A stretch of 64,000 nucleotides of DNA from Adenophora triphylla var. japonica (lineage: Eukaryota; Streptophyta; Magnoliopsida; Asterales; Campanulaceae). The stretch spans positions 124,001 to 188,000 of the forward strand of contig JAFEMH010002512.1 of the NCBI GenBank assembly GCA_022495995.1, in the 5' to 3' direction. Position 1 is the first letter of the stretch; every line of letters starts with the position of its first letter. The notes below the pieces were generated by a model, which saw only the letters and a list, made by a program, of their open reading frames with translations, ran no database searches and was not told the origin of the DNA. The translations under genes and the position numbers were made by a program. This document shows positions 11,826-21,565 of this stretch, piece after piece.

Positions 11826-12838
11826 TGCTGGGAACGGGATTCCGTTAACTTTCGTTGGATAAATCGGACTTACGTTCTACTGCCGTTGATGATAATGAGG
11901 AAAGAAATGGGATTCCGTTATCTTTCGCTGGAGAAATCGGACTTACGTTTTACTGCCGTTGATGATAATGAGGAAAGAAACGGGATTCCGTTATCTTTCG
12001 CTGGAGAAATCGGACTTACGTTTTACTGCCGTTGATGAAATCGAGGAAAGAAACGGGATTTTGTTAACTTTCGTCGGAGAAATCGGACTTACGTTTTTAC
12101 TGCCGTTGATGAAATCGAGGAAAGAAACGGGATTCCGTTAACTTTCGTTGGAGAAATCGGACTTACGTTCTACTGCCGTTGATGAAATCGAGGAAAGAAA
12201 CGGGATTCCATTAACTTTCGTTGGAGAAATCGGACTTACGTTCTACTGCCGTTGATGAAATTGAGGAAAGAAACGGGATTCCGTTAACTTTTGTTGGAGA
12301 AATTGGACTTACATTTTACTGCCGTTGATGAAATCGAGGAAAGAAACGGGATTCCGTTAACTTTCGTTGGAGAAATCGGACTTACGTTTTACTGCCGTTG
12401 ATGAAATCGAGGAAAGAAACAGGATTCCGTTAACTTTCGTTGGAGAAATCGGACTTACGTTCTACTGCCGTTGATGAAATTGAGAAAAGAAACGGGATTC
12501 CGTTAACTTTTGTTGGAGAAATTGGACTTACGTTTTACTGCCGTTGATGAAATCGAGGAAAGAAACGGGATTCCGTTAACTTTCGTTGGAGAAATCTGAC
12601 TTACGTTCTACTGCCGTTGATGAAATTGTGGAAAGAAACGGGATTCCGTTAACTTTTGTTGGAGAAATCGGACTTACGTTTTACTGCCGGTTATGAAATC
12701 GAGGAAAGAAACGGGATTCCGTTAACTTTTGTTGGAGAAATCGGACTTACGTTTTACTGCCGTTGATGAAATCGAGGAAAGAAACGAGATTCCGTTAACT
12801 TTCGTCGGAGAAATCGGACTTACATTTTTACTGCCGTG
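11826..12838 (+). repeat. 73-bp minisatellite, about 13 units
   Basis: Units of about 73 bp repeat from 11826 to 12838. Each contains GGGATTCCGTTAAC, AAATCGGACTTACG and CTGCCGTTGATGA, the last recurring about 14 times. Divergence between units is low. Arrays in the 3' untranslated region of Tat/Ogre elements are known sources of plant satellite DNA. Confidence 0.93.
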
Positions 12839-12945
12839 AAGTTCTTTTGGAAGGGGACTAACCTAGGTAGACTTTGGTTATCATCCGTTAAGTTTAGGAC
12901 TAAACTGCAGAGTCCTGGAATTTTAATAGTCTTTTTGGCTCTTCA

Positions 12946-12967
12946 TTCCTGTCCGCGCGGACAGGAA
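12946..12967. promoter_or_regulatory. 22-bp perfect GC palindrome, PMD gene promoter
   Basis: A perfect 22-bp palindrome (half-site TTCCTGTCCGC) lies 143 bp upstream of the PMD start codon and about 20 bp upstream of a TATA-like TTTTTAAAAGGG (12983-12996). Related palindromes lie upstream of the second antisense gene and upstream of the TATA box in the C LTRs. I infer a shared promoter element. Confidence 0.6.
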
Positions 12968-13109
12968 CGTAACCCAGACTGGTTTTTAAAAGGGCGCCGC
13001 CCTTCTTCTTCCTCTTCACAGTTTGTTTTGCAATTTACGAGAGAGAGAGATTCCGCCATTTTTGCCCAAGAAGCTTCGAAATCCTTCCATTTCTTTGATT
13101 TTTCGAGCA

Positions 13110-16017
13110 ATGGAACACGGGGGAGTTGCCATTCAAGGCCAAGGACGCGGCCCGGTTGCGGAGAGGCGATTAGAACTTGTGAGGATTAGGAGGCATTACT
13201 CACTTTCGCAATCGATTGCGGAGGAGCCATATCCCGATGCTTGGCAACATTGGTCCACTGATCCGAGTCTTCGCACGGTATACTTCGAATTTCTTCATTT
13301 CTTTTGTCGATTTTCGTTTGAAATTAATTTTTTGTGATTTTTCTTTTTTTTTTTTTAATCCGAAAATTGTGTCTCTTTTTGCCTTGAAATTGGACTTTGA
13401 TTATTTGCATGTTGTAATGAGTATATGGGTAATTTAAATGTGCACTTTGTTGGAAAAAAAGAATGGGCGATTTTGCCATTTTTGAAATATGAGATGACGA
13501 AAATTTGCCCGAATCCGGGACGGACTTTTTTTTTGTTGCATGTAGGATTTTTGCAATGAGATATGTTTTTATGAGTGATATGAATGTATGCATGCATGTT
13601 TTTTGTAAAATTATGATTTTTGTGAAAAACGGGACGGATTTTTGCTTCCGTTGATTGAATGTATGGATGTGGAAAATTGCTTATTTGTGCTATTTTATGA
13701 AAAATGGAATAGGATTCTGCTCCTGTTGATTCCTTGTGAATGCATTGTTAAAAATTGCATGTCATCATTTTTTTTTTTGAAAATAAAAACGGGACGGAGT
13801 TTTGCTTCTGTTGACTCCTTGTTATTGACATGTTTCTTAATGAATGATGAATGGTGGTTGCTGAAAAACCTTTTCTTTTGTGCGAGAAAAATGGGGCTGA
13901 GTCCATTATATGCCGTTATGCTGCCGAATTTTCTTCAAAACTTTATATCTATGATGCATGTGTATGCTTTTAAATGCAAATACAATTTTTTCTCTTTTTT
14001 TTCTTTTTTGACATTTTTGTTTTTCTTTTCAATTGCAGGGTGGTGATCGGTTCGTGACGGATCAGCTGAATAAGCTGAAGACTCGGGGATCAGTGGAGGC
14101 CGTGATTAGCCTGTGGGATCGGCTTTCAGTCTTGGGCAGAGGAAATTTGATGAGTCCGAGACAGATTGTCATTGAGACTGGGTTATATGAGTTTGTTGAG
14201 TGTTTGAGGGGGTTGATCAAGTTCCCCAAGAGTAAGGGCTTGATTTTTGCTTTGGCGCAACATTGGTGGGACGTGACCCACACCTTTCATTTCTTCTGGG
14301 GCGAGGCTACGGTCACACCTTCTAATTATGCTGCGATCACGGGCCTGTCCTTTAAGGGACGTAGCATCGAGTGGAGAGATGGTTACAGTGACCGGGAGTT
14401 GCAGGATCTTTTAGGCTTTGTCCCCATTCCCAAGAAGGGGATGGGGATGGATTATGCGGTGGTTCAGGGGAAGATTGTGGAGAGCATTGAGAGATATGAG
14501 GCTGGTGATGACAGAGTAGCTGCTGAGCAGATTGCAAGGTCCTTCTTGTGGTTCACTTTTTCGAGCACACTATTTGGACATGCCGAGGGGACGGCGGTGT
14601 TTGCCCTGCTGAGGACTTTGACTGATGTGGAGATGGCTGGAGAGGTATCTTGGGGGGAGGCCGGGCTGGCAGAGCTATATTTTGCTCTGGATCGGTATAG
14701 CCGGAAGGCTGTCAGCTCCCTGACGTGCTTTGAGTTCCCTCTGGAGGTATAAGCTTCTGATTTTTCTTTTCCTTATGCCTGCGTTGTTTCTTTCCACACT
14801 TAATTGATGTGATCTTTACCTTTCATAGGTATGGGCTCTGGAGTTCTTTCATGTCACGATGTGGCGGCAGCCGGCGGAGCACATCGGGGCATATCCGGCT
14901 ATACTCTCCTGGACCAAGCATGCTCGGGAGAAGATAGGTTCCAGGGGGCGCACGACCCTCAAGTACAAGGATTGCCTGCCTTTGATGAGAGCTGAGACGG
15001 ATGAGGGGATGAGGTTCTACCCCTGGGGCCGCTTCGAGGTGGAGCAGCTGAAGGGTGCGAAGAGGTGGACTGTGGAGCGAAGGATTTTGAGGGGTTTGAC
15101 CTGTGATGTGTATTACCTGGGGGAGAGGGTGACGCGCTAACATGGTGAAGGTGCGCCTTTGATGGCACCGATGGAGCCTCCCGCTGACATATGCATCCAA
15201 CTGAGAGTTCGGAGACCTGGGGTGATTATCGAGGTGGCCAGCACTTCTCGAGGTTTGTGGCGAGCGAGGATTATTCGCGATTTATCTTGAGGAGGCTGAG
15301 GACGCCCCAGGTACTTGAGAGAGAGGTGGAGGAGGTTGTGCGGTACCCTCGATCGGACTTTTCATATGTCCAGGATGGGGTCAGATTGAGAGTGCAGATC
15401 CCTATCCCTGAGCGGGTCCCACGAGCTTTCCGTCCTCGTCCAGATATGAAGGTACGGCATTTTACTACTTATGTCTCCTTTTTTTTTCTTTCGCATCAAT
15501 CATTTCTAACGCTTTTGTTTCCGTGCAGTTCCCGGCTGTGGTTGTGGAGAAGCTGACGAAGCAGATGATTGGGGCCAAGAGGTTCCTTAGGAGGATGGTT
15601 ACCTGTGGGGCTGCTCAGGGCAGAGCGAGACAGGCACAGCCGGCGCCTGTAGAGCGGGAGACTTCCCCTATTCCTTCCGAGCATTCTACCGAGACTCCTC
15701 TTTCTCCTCTCATAGATCCTGGCATGGAGCTGCCTCCGGACCACGTCATCCTCGGGGATTTGCAAGGACAGGGACATGTTTGGCGCCACGGTGGATCATC
15801 TTCGCATGGCCAGGGATCCGATGCGTTCACGTTCGGATATGATTTCTTTGCGGATCTCGGCTTCCCTTATCGTGGCGTGCCGGTTGATCCAGGCGAGCCT
15901 CCCTCTAGAGACGAGGATGATGATCCCGAGCCCGAGATATTCATGACTACTGAGGAGGCGGGCACGAGTCGCAAGAGGGACCGGGGGAAAGCGGCAGCCA
16001 CTGAGGATTCTGATTGA
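13110..16017 (+). pseudogene. Antisense spliced plant mobile domain (PMD) gene in C
   Basis: There are four exons with GT-AG borders: 13110-13277, 14039-14746, 14829-15451 and 15529-16017. Three introns of 761, 82 and 77 bp all fall in phase 0. Exon 2 carries the PMD signature residues THTFHFFWGEATVTPSNYAA followed by ITGL. PMD proteins occur in plant host genes of the MAIN/MAIL type and inside retrotransposons. Exon 3 breaks: a TAA at 15138 and shifts of frame around 15140-15190 separate LGERVTR from the later TWGDYRGGQHFSRF. Exon 4 is acidic, then basic at its C-terminus. The gene runs antisense to C and convergent with pol. Intron 1 is T-rich and carries repeats like GGGACGGATTTTTGCTTC. 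Confidence 0.78.
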
Positions 16018-16435
16018 TGATCTTTGGTTGATTCTGAGATTGTACATATTTTGACAGATACAGTTTATTTTTCATGCACACTCTTTTTTTTTTGGAATGT
16101 AATAATCTAGGATTACTGTTACCTACTTTTTTTTTATTATGCATGTGTATGTTGCATGAGCCCGGTTTTGTGGCAAGGGTGTGAATGTATGGTATATGAA
16201 CTGTTTTGGACATGTTTTGTGCAGGTTTTGAGCTGTGAAAAATAATTTTGCTGGGGATCAATAGGATCCGCGCGGATTGGATTCGGAGGCATTCCTGTCC
16301 GCGCGGATTGGACTGACTCCGGACAAGTTTCATTTATTTCGGTTGTTGGATCTGGTTTAGACCATAAATGTCATTGAAACTCCATCTTCTCCAGTTCATA
16401 CTTACTGGAATTTCGGGGAAGAAGAAAGAAAAACC
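16018..16435 (+). other. Intergenic region between the two antisense genes
   Basis: This stretch holds T-rich sequence, a possible 3' end of the PMD gene with several AATAAT-like signals, and the twin palindromes. No ORF is supported. Confidence 0.5.
16262..16310. promoter_or_regulatory. Twin GC palindromes upstream of second antisense gene
   Basis: ATCCGCGCGGAT at about 16265, then TTCCTGTCCGCGCGGAT about 15 bases further on, lie roughly 130-170 bp upstream of the ATG at 16436. Order and spacing resemble the LTR version (ATCCGTGCGGAT followed by TTCCTGTCAGCG). Confidence 0.55.
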
Positions 16436-17940
16436 ATGGAAATGACCAAAAATTCTCCAAAATTGTCCAAAGAAATCCAAATGTCATTTTTCAAAAAATT
16501 CAAGGATTGGTCCCGGGAGATTATGCACGAGAGGAGGTCGTTCTTTGAAGAAAGGTACAAGATATGGTGCTTGTGGTCTCTCAAAGAATTGGTTCCGGAT
16601 TATGATCTTTTGAGAGCTTCTTCTTCATTTTGGGATACTAGAAGGCATGTCTTTTGCTTCTCTTACAATGAGGTGGTTCCGACCGTTGAAGAATTTCGGG
16701 CTTTGCTTGGTGGTTCCGAGGTGGAGGAGATTGCGATTCCTTTGCCCTGAGGAGCTTCTTTTCTTGACAAGTTGTGCAACCTTCTTCATCTTTCTCCGGA
16801 GGAATCACAAGATATGATCCGTGGTCATGATCATTTTGACATTTCTGGTTTTCCCGATAGATTTAGGGGCTTAGGCTTGATTGATGATGCCTATTGGGAT
16901 GCTTTTGCACTCTGCATGTTTGGTACCTTGTTTATGGTTTACTCTTTTGGGATTTGTCATCGGGCTTTGCTGGATGTGGTTATACACTGCCGTTTGGGCC
17001 GGGATGTTGTGCCCTTGATCCTGGGAGAGACCCTTCATGCTCTTGACAGGTTGGCTACCGGGAGGCGGTCTATGCACGGGGGCAGCCCGTTTTTTTGACT
17101 ATGTGGCTGATGGAGCGCCTGGGGGTCCTTCGCAAAACTTTTGATGCGGTGAAACCTTGGACTTTTGCCAGGAGATGGGTTACTGTGGATCTTGATGATC
17201 AGGGCTCACGGGAGTATTGGATAGCTTGTCGCCAGACTGCGGATATTAGGTGGTTGGTGCCTCATTGGCGGGTAGAGACTCGAAGAGTCCTTCAGGATGG
17301 GTCTCATGTGGTTGTGCTTCCGGGGCTTTCTCAGTCCAGTTTTTATATTCCAGCTCTGGTTCGGCGGCAGTTTGGCTTGGAGCAGACTCCTTTGGAGGGC
17401 TTTGAGGACATAGCCACCAGGGTGGTGGCTTCTGCTTCGATGGATGATCCTTCAGTGTTCCCATTTCTTTCCCGAGCATGGAGGTATTACGTCTTTCCTC
17501 CTAGGGTTATCCTCAGGCGTCCAGGGCACGTATTTCTGACCACTTGGTACTTGGATTGGTACGAGAGGCATTTGGGGGAGACTCAGGTGGCTATTTTGAG
17601 ACGGCGTGAGGCCATTGTTGGTGTGGAAGACATGATGGTTTCTGAGAGGAGGAGGGCTGAGGCGAGGGCCAACCCTCATGATAGGAGCGGAGATGTCGTG
17701 ACTGACTACGAGTCTTATGTCAAGAGACAGGAGGGGCGGACTCCTATGTTGCCGGCTCGGCTGCAGGAGATGAGAGACGAGGCTAGGGCTACTAAGGCCC
17801 TGACAGACGCGGGTTTGATAGATCCTGTCCCTACACCAGAGCTTGGTAGGAGGAAGACTGACATTTTCCCTGTGCAGCGGAAGAAGGCCCGAAGAGGAGG
17901 GAAGAAGAGGGGAGAAGCCAGTACGAGTGGCTTGGAGTGA
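16436..17940 (+). pseudogene. Antisense DUF7745-like gene in C
   Basis: This is one coding region of about 500 codons with two breaks. The ATG at 16436 opens MEMTKNSPKLSKEIQ; a block LLRASSSFWDTRRHVFCF then VVPTVEEFRALLGG matches my memory of the DUF7745 family linked to Tat elements. A TGA at 16748 interrupts, after which the same frame continues (SFLDKLCNLLHLSPEESQ). At 17090-17096 a run of seven T shifts the frame, and the rest reads on to 17940 with an aromatic-rich core and a basic C-terminus (KKARRGGKKRGE). No zinc finger or transmembrane segment is visible. The function of this family is unknown. Confidence 0.65.
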
Positions 17941-18539
17941 CCTTAAGGTTTCTGAGTATCCCTTTCTTGTCGTAGCAGACACATTAGTCATTATGTATCT
18001 TAGTTTCTTTTAGCAGGTTGTAAGTCGTAGGAGTGAACCGAGCTTAGACTAATCAAAATGTTTTTAACTGTAATGAATATGTGAATTGCTTTAGAGTTTT
18101 TCGAAATGCCTTCATGGCTTGATCAATGTATTGATAACAAAGTATGACATTTATTTGTGTTTTAGACCGAACCGTTTCCGGCTGCCTACGTTCCCCTTGG
18201 ACCAAAGGGCTCAGGTCTCCGTAGTTCGACCCGGTTAATTTGTTTTTGTTTTTTTTTGTTGTTTTTTTTTTTGGTGCAACCCTGTTTTTTACCTAGGCCG
18301 CCCTTTCGGGTTTTCAACCTAGTTGGGTATTACTCTTTTAGCACTCTTTTTTTTTGTATTTTTTTTTTTTTTTTTTTTTTTTGTTTTTTTATTTATTTTT
18401 TTTTTTTTGTGCAACCCTGTCTTTTACCTAGGCCGCCCTTTCGGGTTTTTCAACCTAGTTGGGTATTACTCTTTTAGCACTTTTTTTTTGAATTTTTTTT
18501 TGTTGGTTTCTTTTTGTTTTTTTTTTTGGTTTTTTTTTT
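17941..18539 (+). other. T-rich convergent intergenic region with 137-bp duplication
   Basis: The region lies between the antisense gene end (17940) and the pol end (18540, minus). It holds hairpin block C1, long T runs (18241-18270, 18355-18410, 18480-18540) and two copies of a 137-bp unit with the core TACCTAGGCCGCCC (about 18291 and 18427). Phenylalanine-rich frames here are low-complexity artefacts. Confidence 0.8.
18186..18224 (-). other. CTACG...CGTAG hairpin block C1
   Basis: On minus the block is GAA-CTACG, a 29-base interior with the stem CCCTT/AAGGG, then CGTAG-GCAGCC. It lies 3' of pol on the coding strand. Confidence 0.7.
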
Positions 18540-19472
18540 TTACTCAGTGTTTTTTGCGTAGTATCTGAGCAGCTTATCGCCGTTCACCGGGTGCACAAAA
18601 TGATTTCCGTCGAGGTCTGCAAGTTGCATGGCCCCTCCGGAGAAGATCTTCTGAACAACATATGGCCCGACCCAGACAGGCTCCCCTTTGCCAAGCGGGT
18701 TGATGCGGACTGGGGGCTTCTCTTTCAAAACGAGGTCACCTTCCCTGATCTCTCGATGTTTTACTTTCTTATCGAAGGCTCTGGCCATCCTTCCTTGGTA
18801 CGCTCGGATATGTTCCATGGCTCTCAATCGGCGTTCATCTAGCAGGGCCAATTCATCATGGCGACTCTGGAGCCATTCGACCTCATTGATCTGACATTCC
18901 AACAGTACCAGGAGTGAGGGGATTTCTAGCTCGATTGGGAGCACGGCTTCCATTCCGTAGGTAAGAGCAAACGGTGTTTCCCCGGTTGCCGTTCTGACGG
19001 ATGTTCTGTATCCTCAGAGAGCAAGGTGCAGCTTGTCAGGCCAATCTCTGCCTCGGACAACCATTTTTCGAATGATGTTTTCCAATGTCTTGTTTGCTGC
19101 CTCAACGGCTCCGTTAGTTTGGGGCCTGTAGGGAGATGACTTGTGACGGGTTATTCTGAATTCTGCTAGCAGCCTGTCGCATTCCCCTTCAAAGTGGGAT
19201 CCATTATCTGAGATGATTTCGGCCGGCAACCCGTATCTGCATATGATGTTCTTTTTGATGAAGAGGGCTACTTTCTTGGCTTCCGGGTCGAGCGGTATCC
19301 GGTGTTCAACTATGGAAGGGTCGAGGCCTGGCATATCCTTATAGGACCATGCAAACACATCCACAAATTCTCTTAGCAGCTCAATCAGAGTATCCTTTTC
19401 GGTCCCTTCGAAGAAACTACCAATATGCGTCTCTTTAGGCTCTTCTGCAGTTCCCAAGTTCACACTCGTCAA
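18540..19472 (-). pseudogene. Truncated RT-integrase fusion of element C
   Basis: Residues 1-66 are the stretch that normally precedes and opens reverse transcriptase (LREFVDVFAWSYKDMPGLDP, HRIPLDPEAK). The next residues are integrase core (FIKKNIICRYGLPAEIISDN, then NGAVEAANKTLENIIRKMV). RT, RNase H, the integrase zinc domain and the first catalytic Asp are absent; the second Asp and the Glu remain. The join is in frame at 19275-19280. A TGA at 19014-19016 interrupts an otherwise open frame that goes on through the integrase C-terminus (MEAVLPIELEIPS ... GEPVWVGPYVV) to 18540. The product could not copy the element. Confidence 0.88.
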
Positions 19473-20012
19473 AACCTCTTCGGCAGCTTGGGCTCGATTT
19501 TTCTCTTTCCGAACAACCTGCTTAAAGATTTCTTTAATATATTTTTCATTTAATGAGTCTGCTTCTTTATCTAACGAATCATTATTAACTGTTTTTTTTT
19601 AAAGTTATTAGTTATTTCATCATTAGTTAAAGTGGCAATCAAGGGATACTCAGAAAGGTTTATCATTTCATTGAGAACGAAAGGGAATACAGCGTTTGCT
19701 ACAACCTCGTAGTCTTCAGGCGTAAGGCCATCGGACGACTCGAGAGACTTGAACTCAATAATGTGAGACTCGGAGGACTTTTACATAGGTTGACACAAGG
19801 GGACGGGGGACCAATCCAAGCTTTGTGATCATTTCCTCCTTGGTCGCGGACGGGCCTGAGAGAGTTTCCCAATTCTTTAATGGCATTGCTGTCAGGGGCC
19901 TCATGACTCGGGATTTGCGCTGTTTCTGTTCTCCTTTCTCAATCATTGCTATCATCTCTTTGACTGAACCGAAGGCGATCAGATCTGGGACCTGGACCTC
20001 TTCTCCGAATAA
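19473..20012 (-). pseudogene. C polyprotein linker before RT, frameshifted
   Basis: The frame from the G-patch-like region continues past a TAG at 20013 (residues MPLKNWETLSGPSATKEEMI). It then shifts at an A-run near 19785 and again at an A-run near 19597. It is an acidic linker with no domain I can name, in the place where the protease-RT spacer lies in gypsy polyproteins. Confidence 0.6.
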
Positions 20013-20687
20013 CTACTGCATAATCGGACCATCCAAATCATTTGAAAAGACTTCTGTGGCTTTGGTTTTCAGCATTGTCAGCTCAAACTCAGGCTTTGGG
20101 CCTTCTTGGGCAGTCGGGACCACAGTGGCAAGCTTCTCGAACTGCTCTACTAGGCTTGGAACGCCTTTGAAAGTGTACTCGCTCTCTATGGTAGTGGTAG
20201 CCCCAGGTATCTTGGGTAGATCCAAAAACATTCTACGGACCGGATTTGCCTTGGTTCCCCTGAGCTTGTTAAGGTCATGCTGTAACTTCATCCATCCCTC
20301 TGCCGGAGTAGGCTCTTTGACTGGGGCGCTGCCCTGCTGTGTAGGACCTTTTACAAAGTAGTCATCCAAATAAGGACTGAAAGGGAGAGATCTAGGGTCG
20401 TTGATCGGGACCCTTCCTCTGGCAGCTTCTCCCTTTTTTCGAGCAATTTCGTTTTCTTTCGTAGTGTCTACCGAGGTGGCCTCATATCCCAGGCCGTGGC
20501 GAGTTTTCTGTCCTTTTACCTCAATAACTTTGTGAGTTCCTTGCTGATGCCTCCCCAGACCGAGACCGGGCAGGTAGCTCATTCTTCTCATCAACTTCAA
20601 GACTGGAGGGATCTTGTCCCGAGTGATCGTCAGATCAATGTTACAAACTTGGGCTTTGGGAGGCTCGACCGTGAAGCCTGTTAGCAT
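20013..20687 (-). pseudogene. C polyprotein region with G-patch-like motif
   Basis: This shares the frame of the protease ORF after a TAG at 20745. Residues MSYLPGLGLGRHQQG then KTRHGLGYEAT resemble the glycine-rich, G-patch-like stretch found between protease and RT in Tat polyproteins. It is an internal part of the polyprotein, not a separate gene; the first ATG is fortuitous. Confidence 0.65.
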
Positions 20688-20744
20688 GAGACCTTCCTCG
20701 TCATATTTGATCTCCAGAATAGGTATCCCACCCGTATCAGTGCC

Positions 20745-21548
20745 CTACAAAGTGACTAGGTCTCCATAAATGGTTGTCAAATCCCCATCCGAGACAAACC
20801 TCACACACTGATGGAGGCTCGAGGCAACCCCTTTAACTTGATGCAGCCAAGGTCTTCCCAGCAGGGCATTAAAGGTGATCGGGATGTCGATAACCTGGAA
20901 TTCCACAGGTATCATCTTTTTGCCAAACCAGAGGGCCAAAGTAGCAACCCCAAGTATTGTGCAGGATGTCGAGTCGTAAGATTTGACTGTGAGGGAGGAA
21001 GGCATTAAATCTGTGGATTTGATGTCGAGCAGACTCATGATCTTAGCTGGGAGGATATTCATCCTGGACCCATTGTCAACCAAAACTCGGGGAAGACGCC
21101 GTTCATCCAGCTGGACTGTGATGAAGAGGGGCTCATTATGATCGGCTCCGAACTGAGGGAGATCGAGGTATGTGAAAGTGATTATGTTTCTGTAGTGGAT
21201 ATTCCCAATCAACTGCACCACATCATCAGGAGTAGCATCAATAGGGACTAGCGTGCGGGCTAGGCTTTCTTCCAGCTTTAGCTTGTGGGGGTACGATGAG
21301 GTAAGCAGGGACCACAAAGAGATGTTGGCCTGAGTTTGTTTCAGCTGGGTGAGCACGGGATCCTCCTTCTCGAGGTCAGAAGTTTCGGCTGTCTTGGCAT
21401 AGGGGAGACGGTCTTCCCTTGGTGCTTGATCTGCTACCTTCTTATCTATCTTGGGGTTCCCATGGTAGATCTGCCCGGATCGGGTCAGCAGGTTGACTTC
21501 CTCATCAGTCGCTTCTTGACTAGATTTCTTCAATGCCGCCAAGGTCAA
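20745..21548 (-). pseudogene. C retroviral-type aspartic protease region
   Basis: The region carries RVLVDNGSRMNILPAKIM, the gypsy protease motif with DNGS in place of the usual DTGS or DSGS, and FNALLGRPWLH downstream, the second conserved block of plant Ty3/gypsy proteases. It continues upstream in frame as a Lys/Pro-rich stretch. It joins the preceding 583-codon frame through an apparent one-base deletion near 21590, so gag, the unknown region and protease were once one ORF. DNGS is common in plant Tat proteases, so the residue change alone does not prove inactivity. Confidence 0.8.
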
Positions 21549-21565
21549 TGGGGGAGCCTTCTTGG

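Noticed and set aside
14062..15168. Minus-strand ORFs opposite the PMD exons
   Set aside because: They mirror the codon bias of the plus-strand exons and stop at exon borders; no domain.
17084..17100. Programmed -1 frameshift site in the second antisense gene
   Set aside because: The run of seven T would allow slippage, but the zero-frame codons (CCG TTT TTT TGA) do not give a canonical X-XXY-YYZ heptamer, and an upstream stop at 16748 already breaks the gene. An indel is simpler.
18256..18568. Phenylalanine-rich membrane-like ORFs
   Set aside because: They are translations of T runs and a duplicated 137-bp unit between convergent genes.
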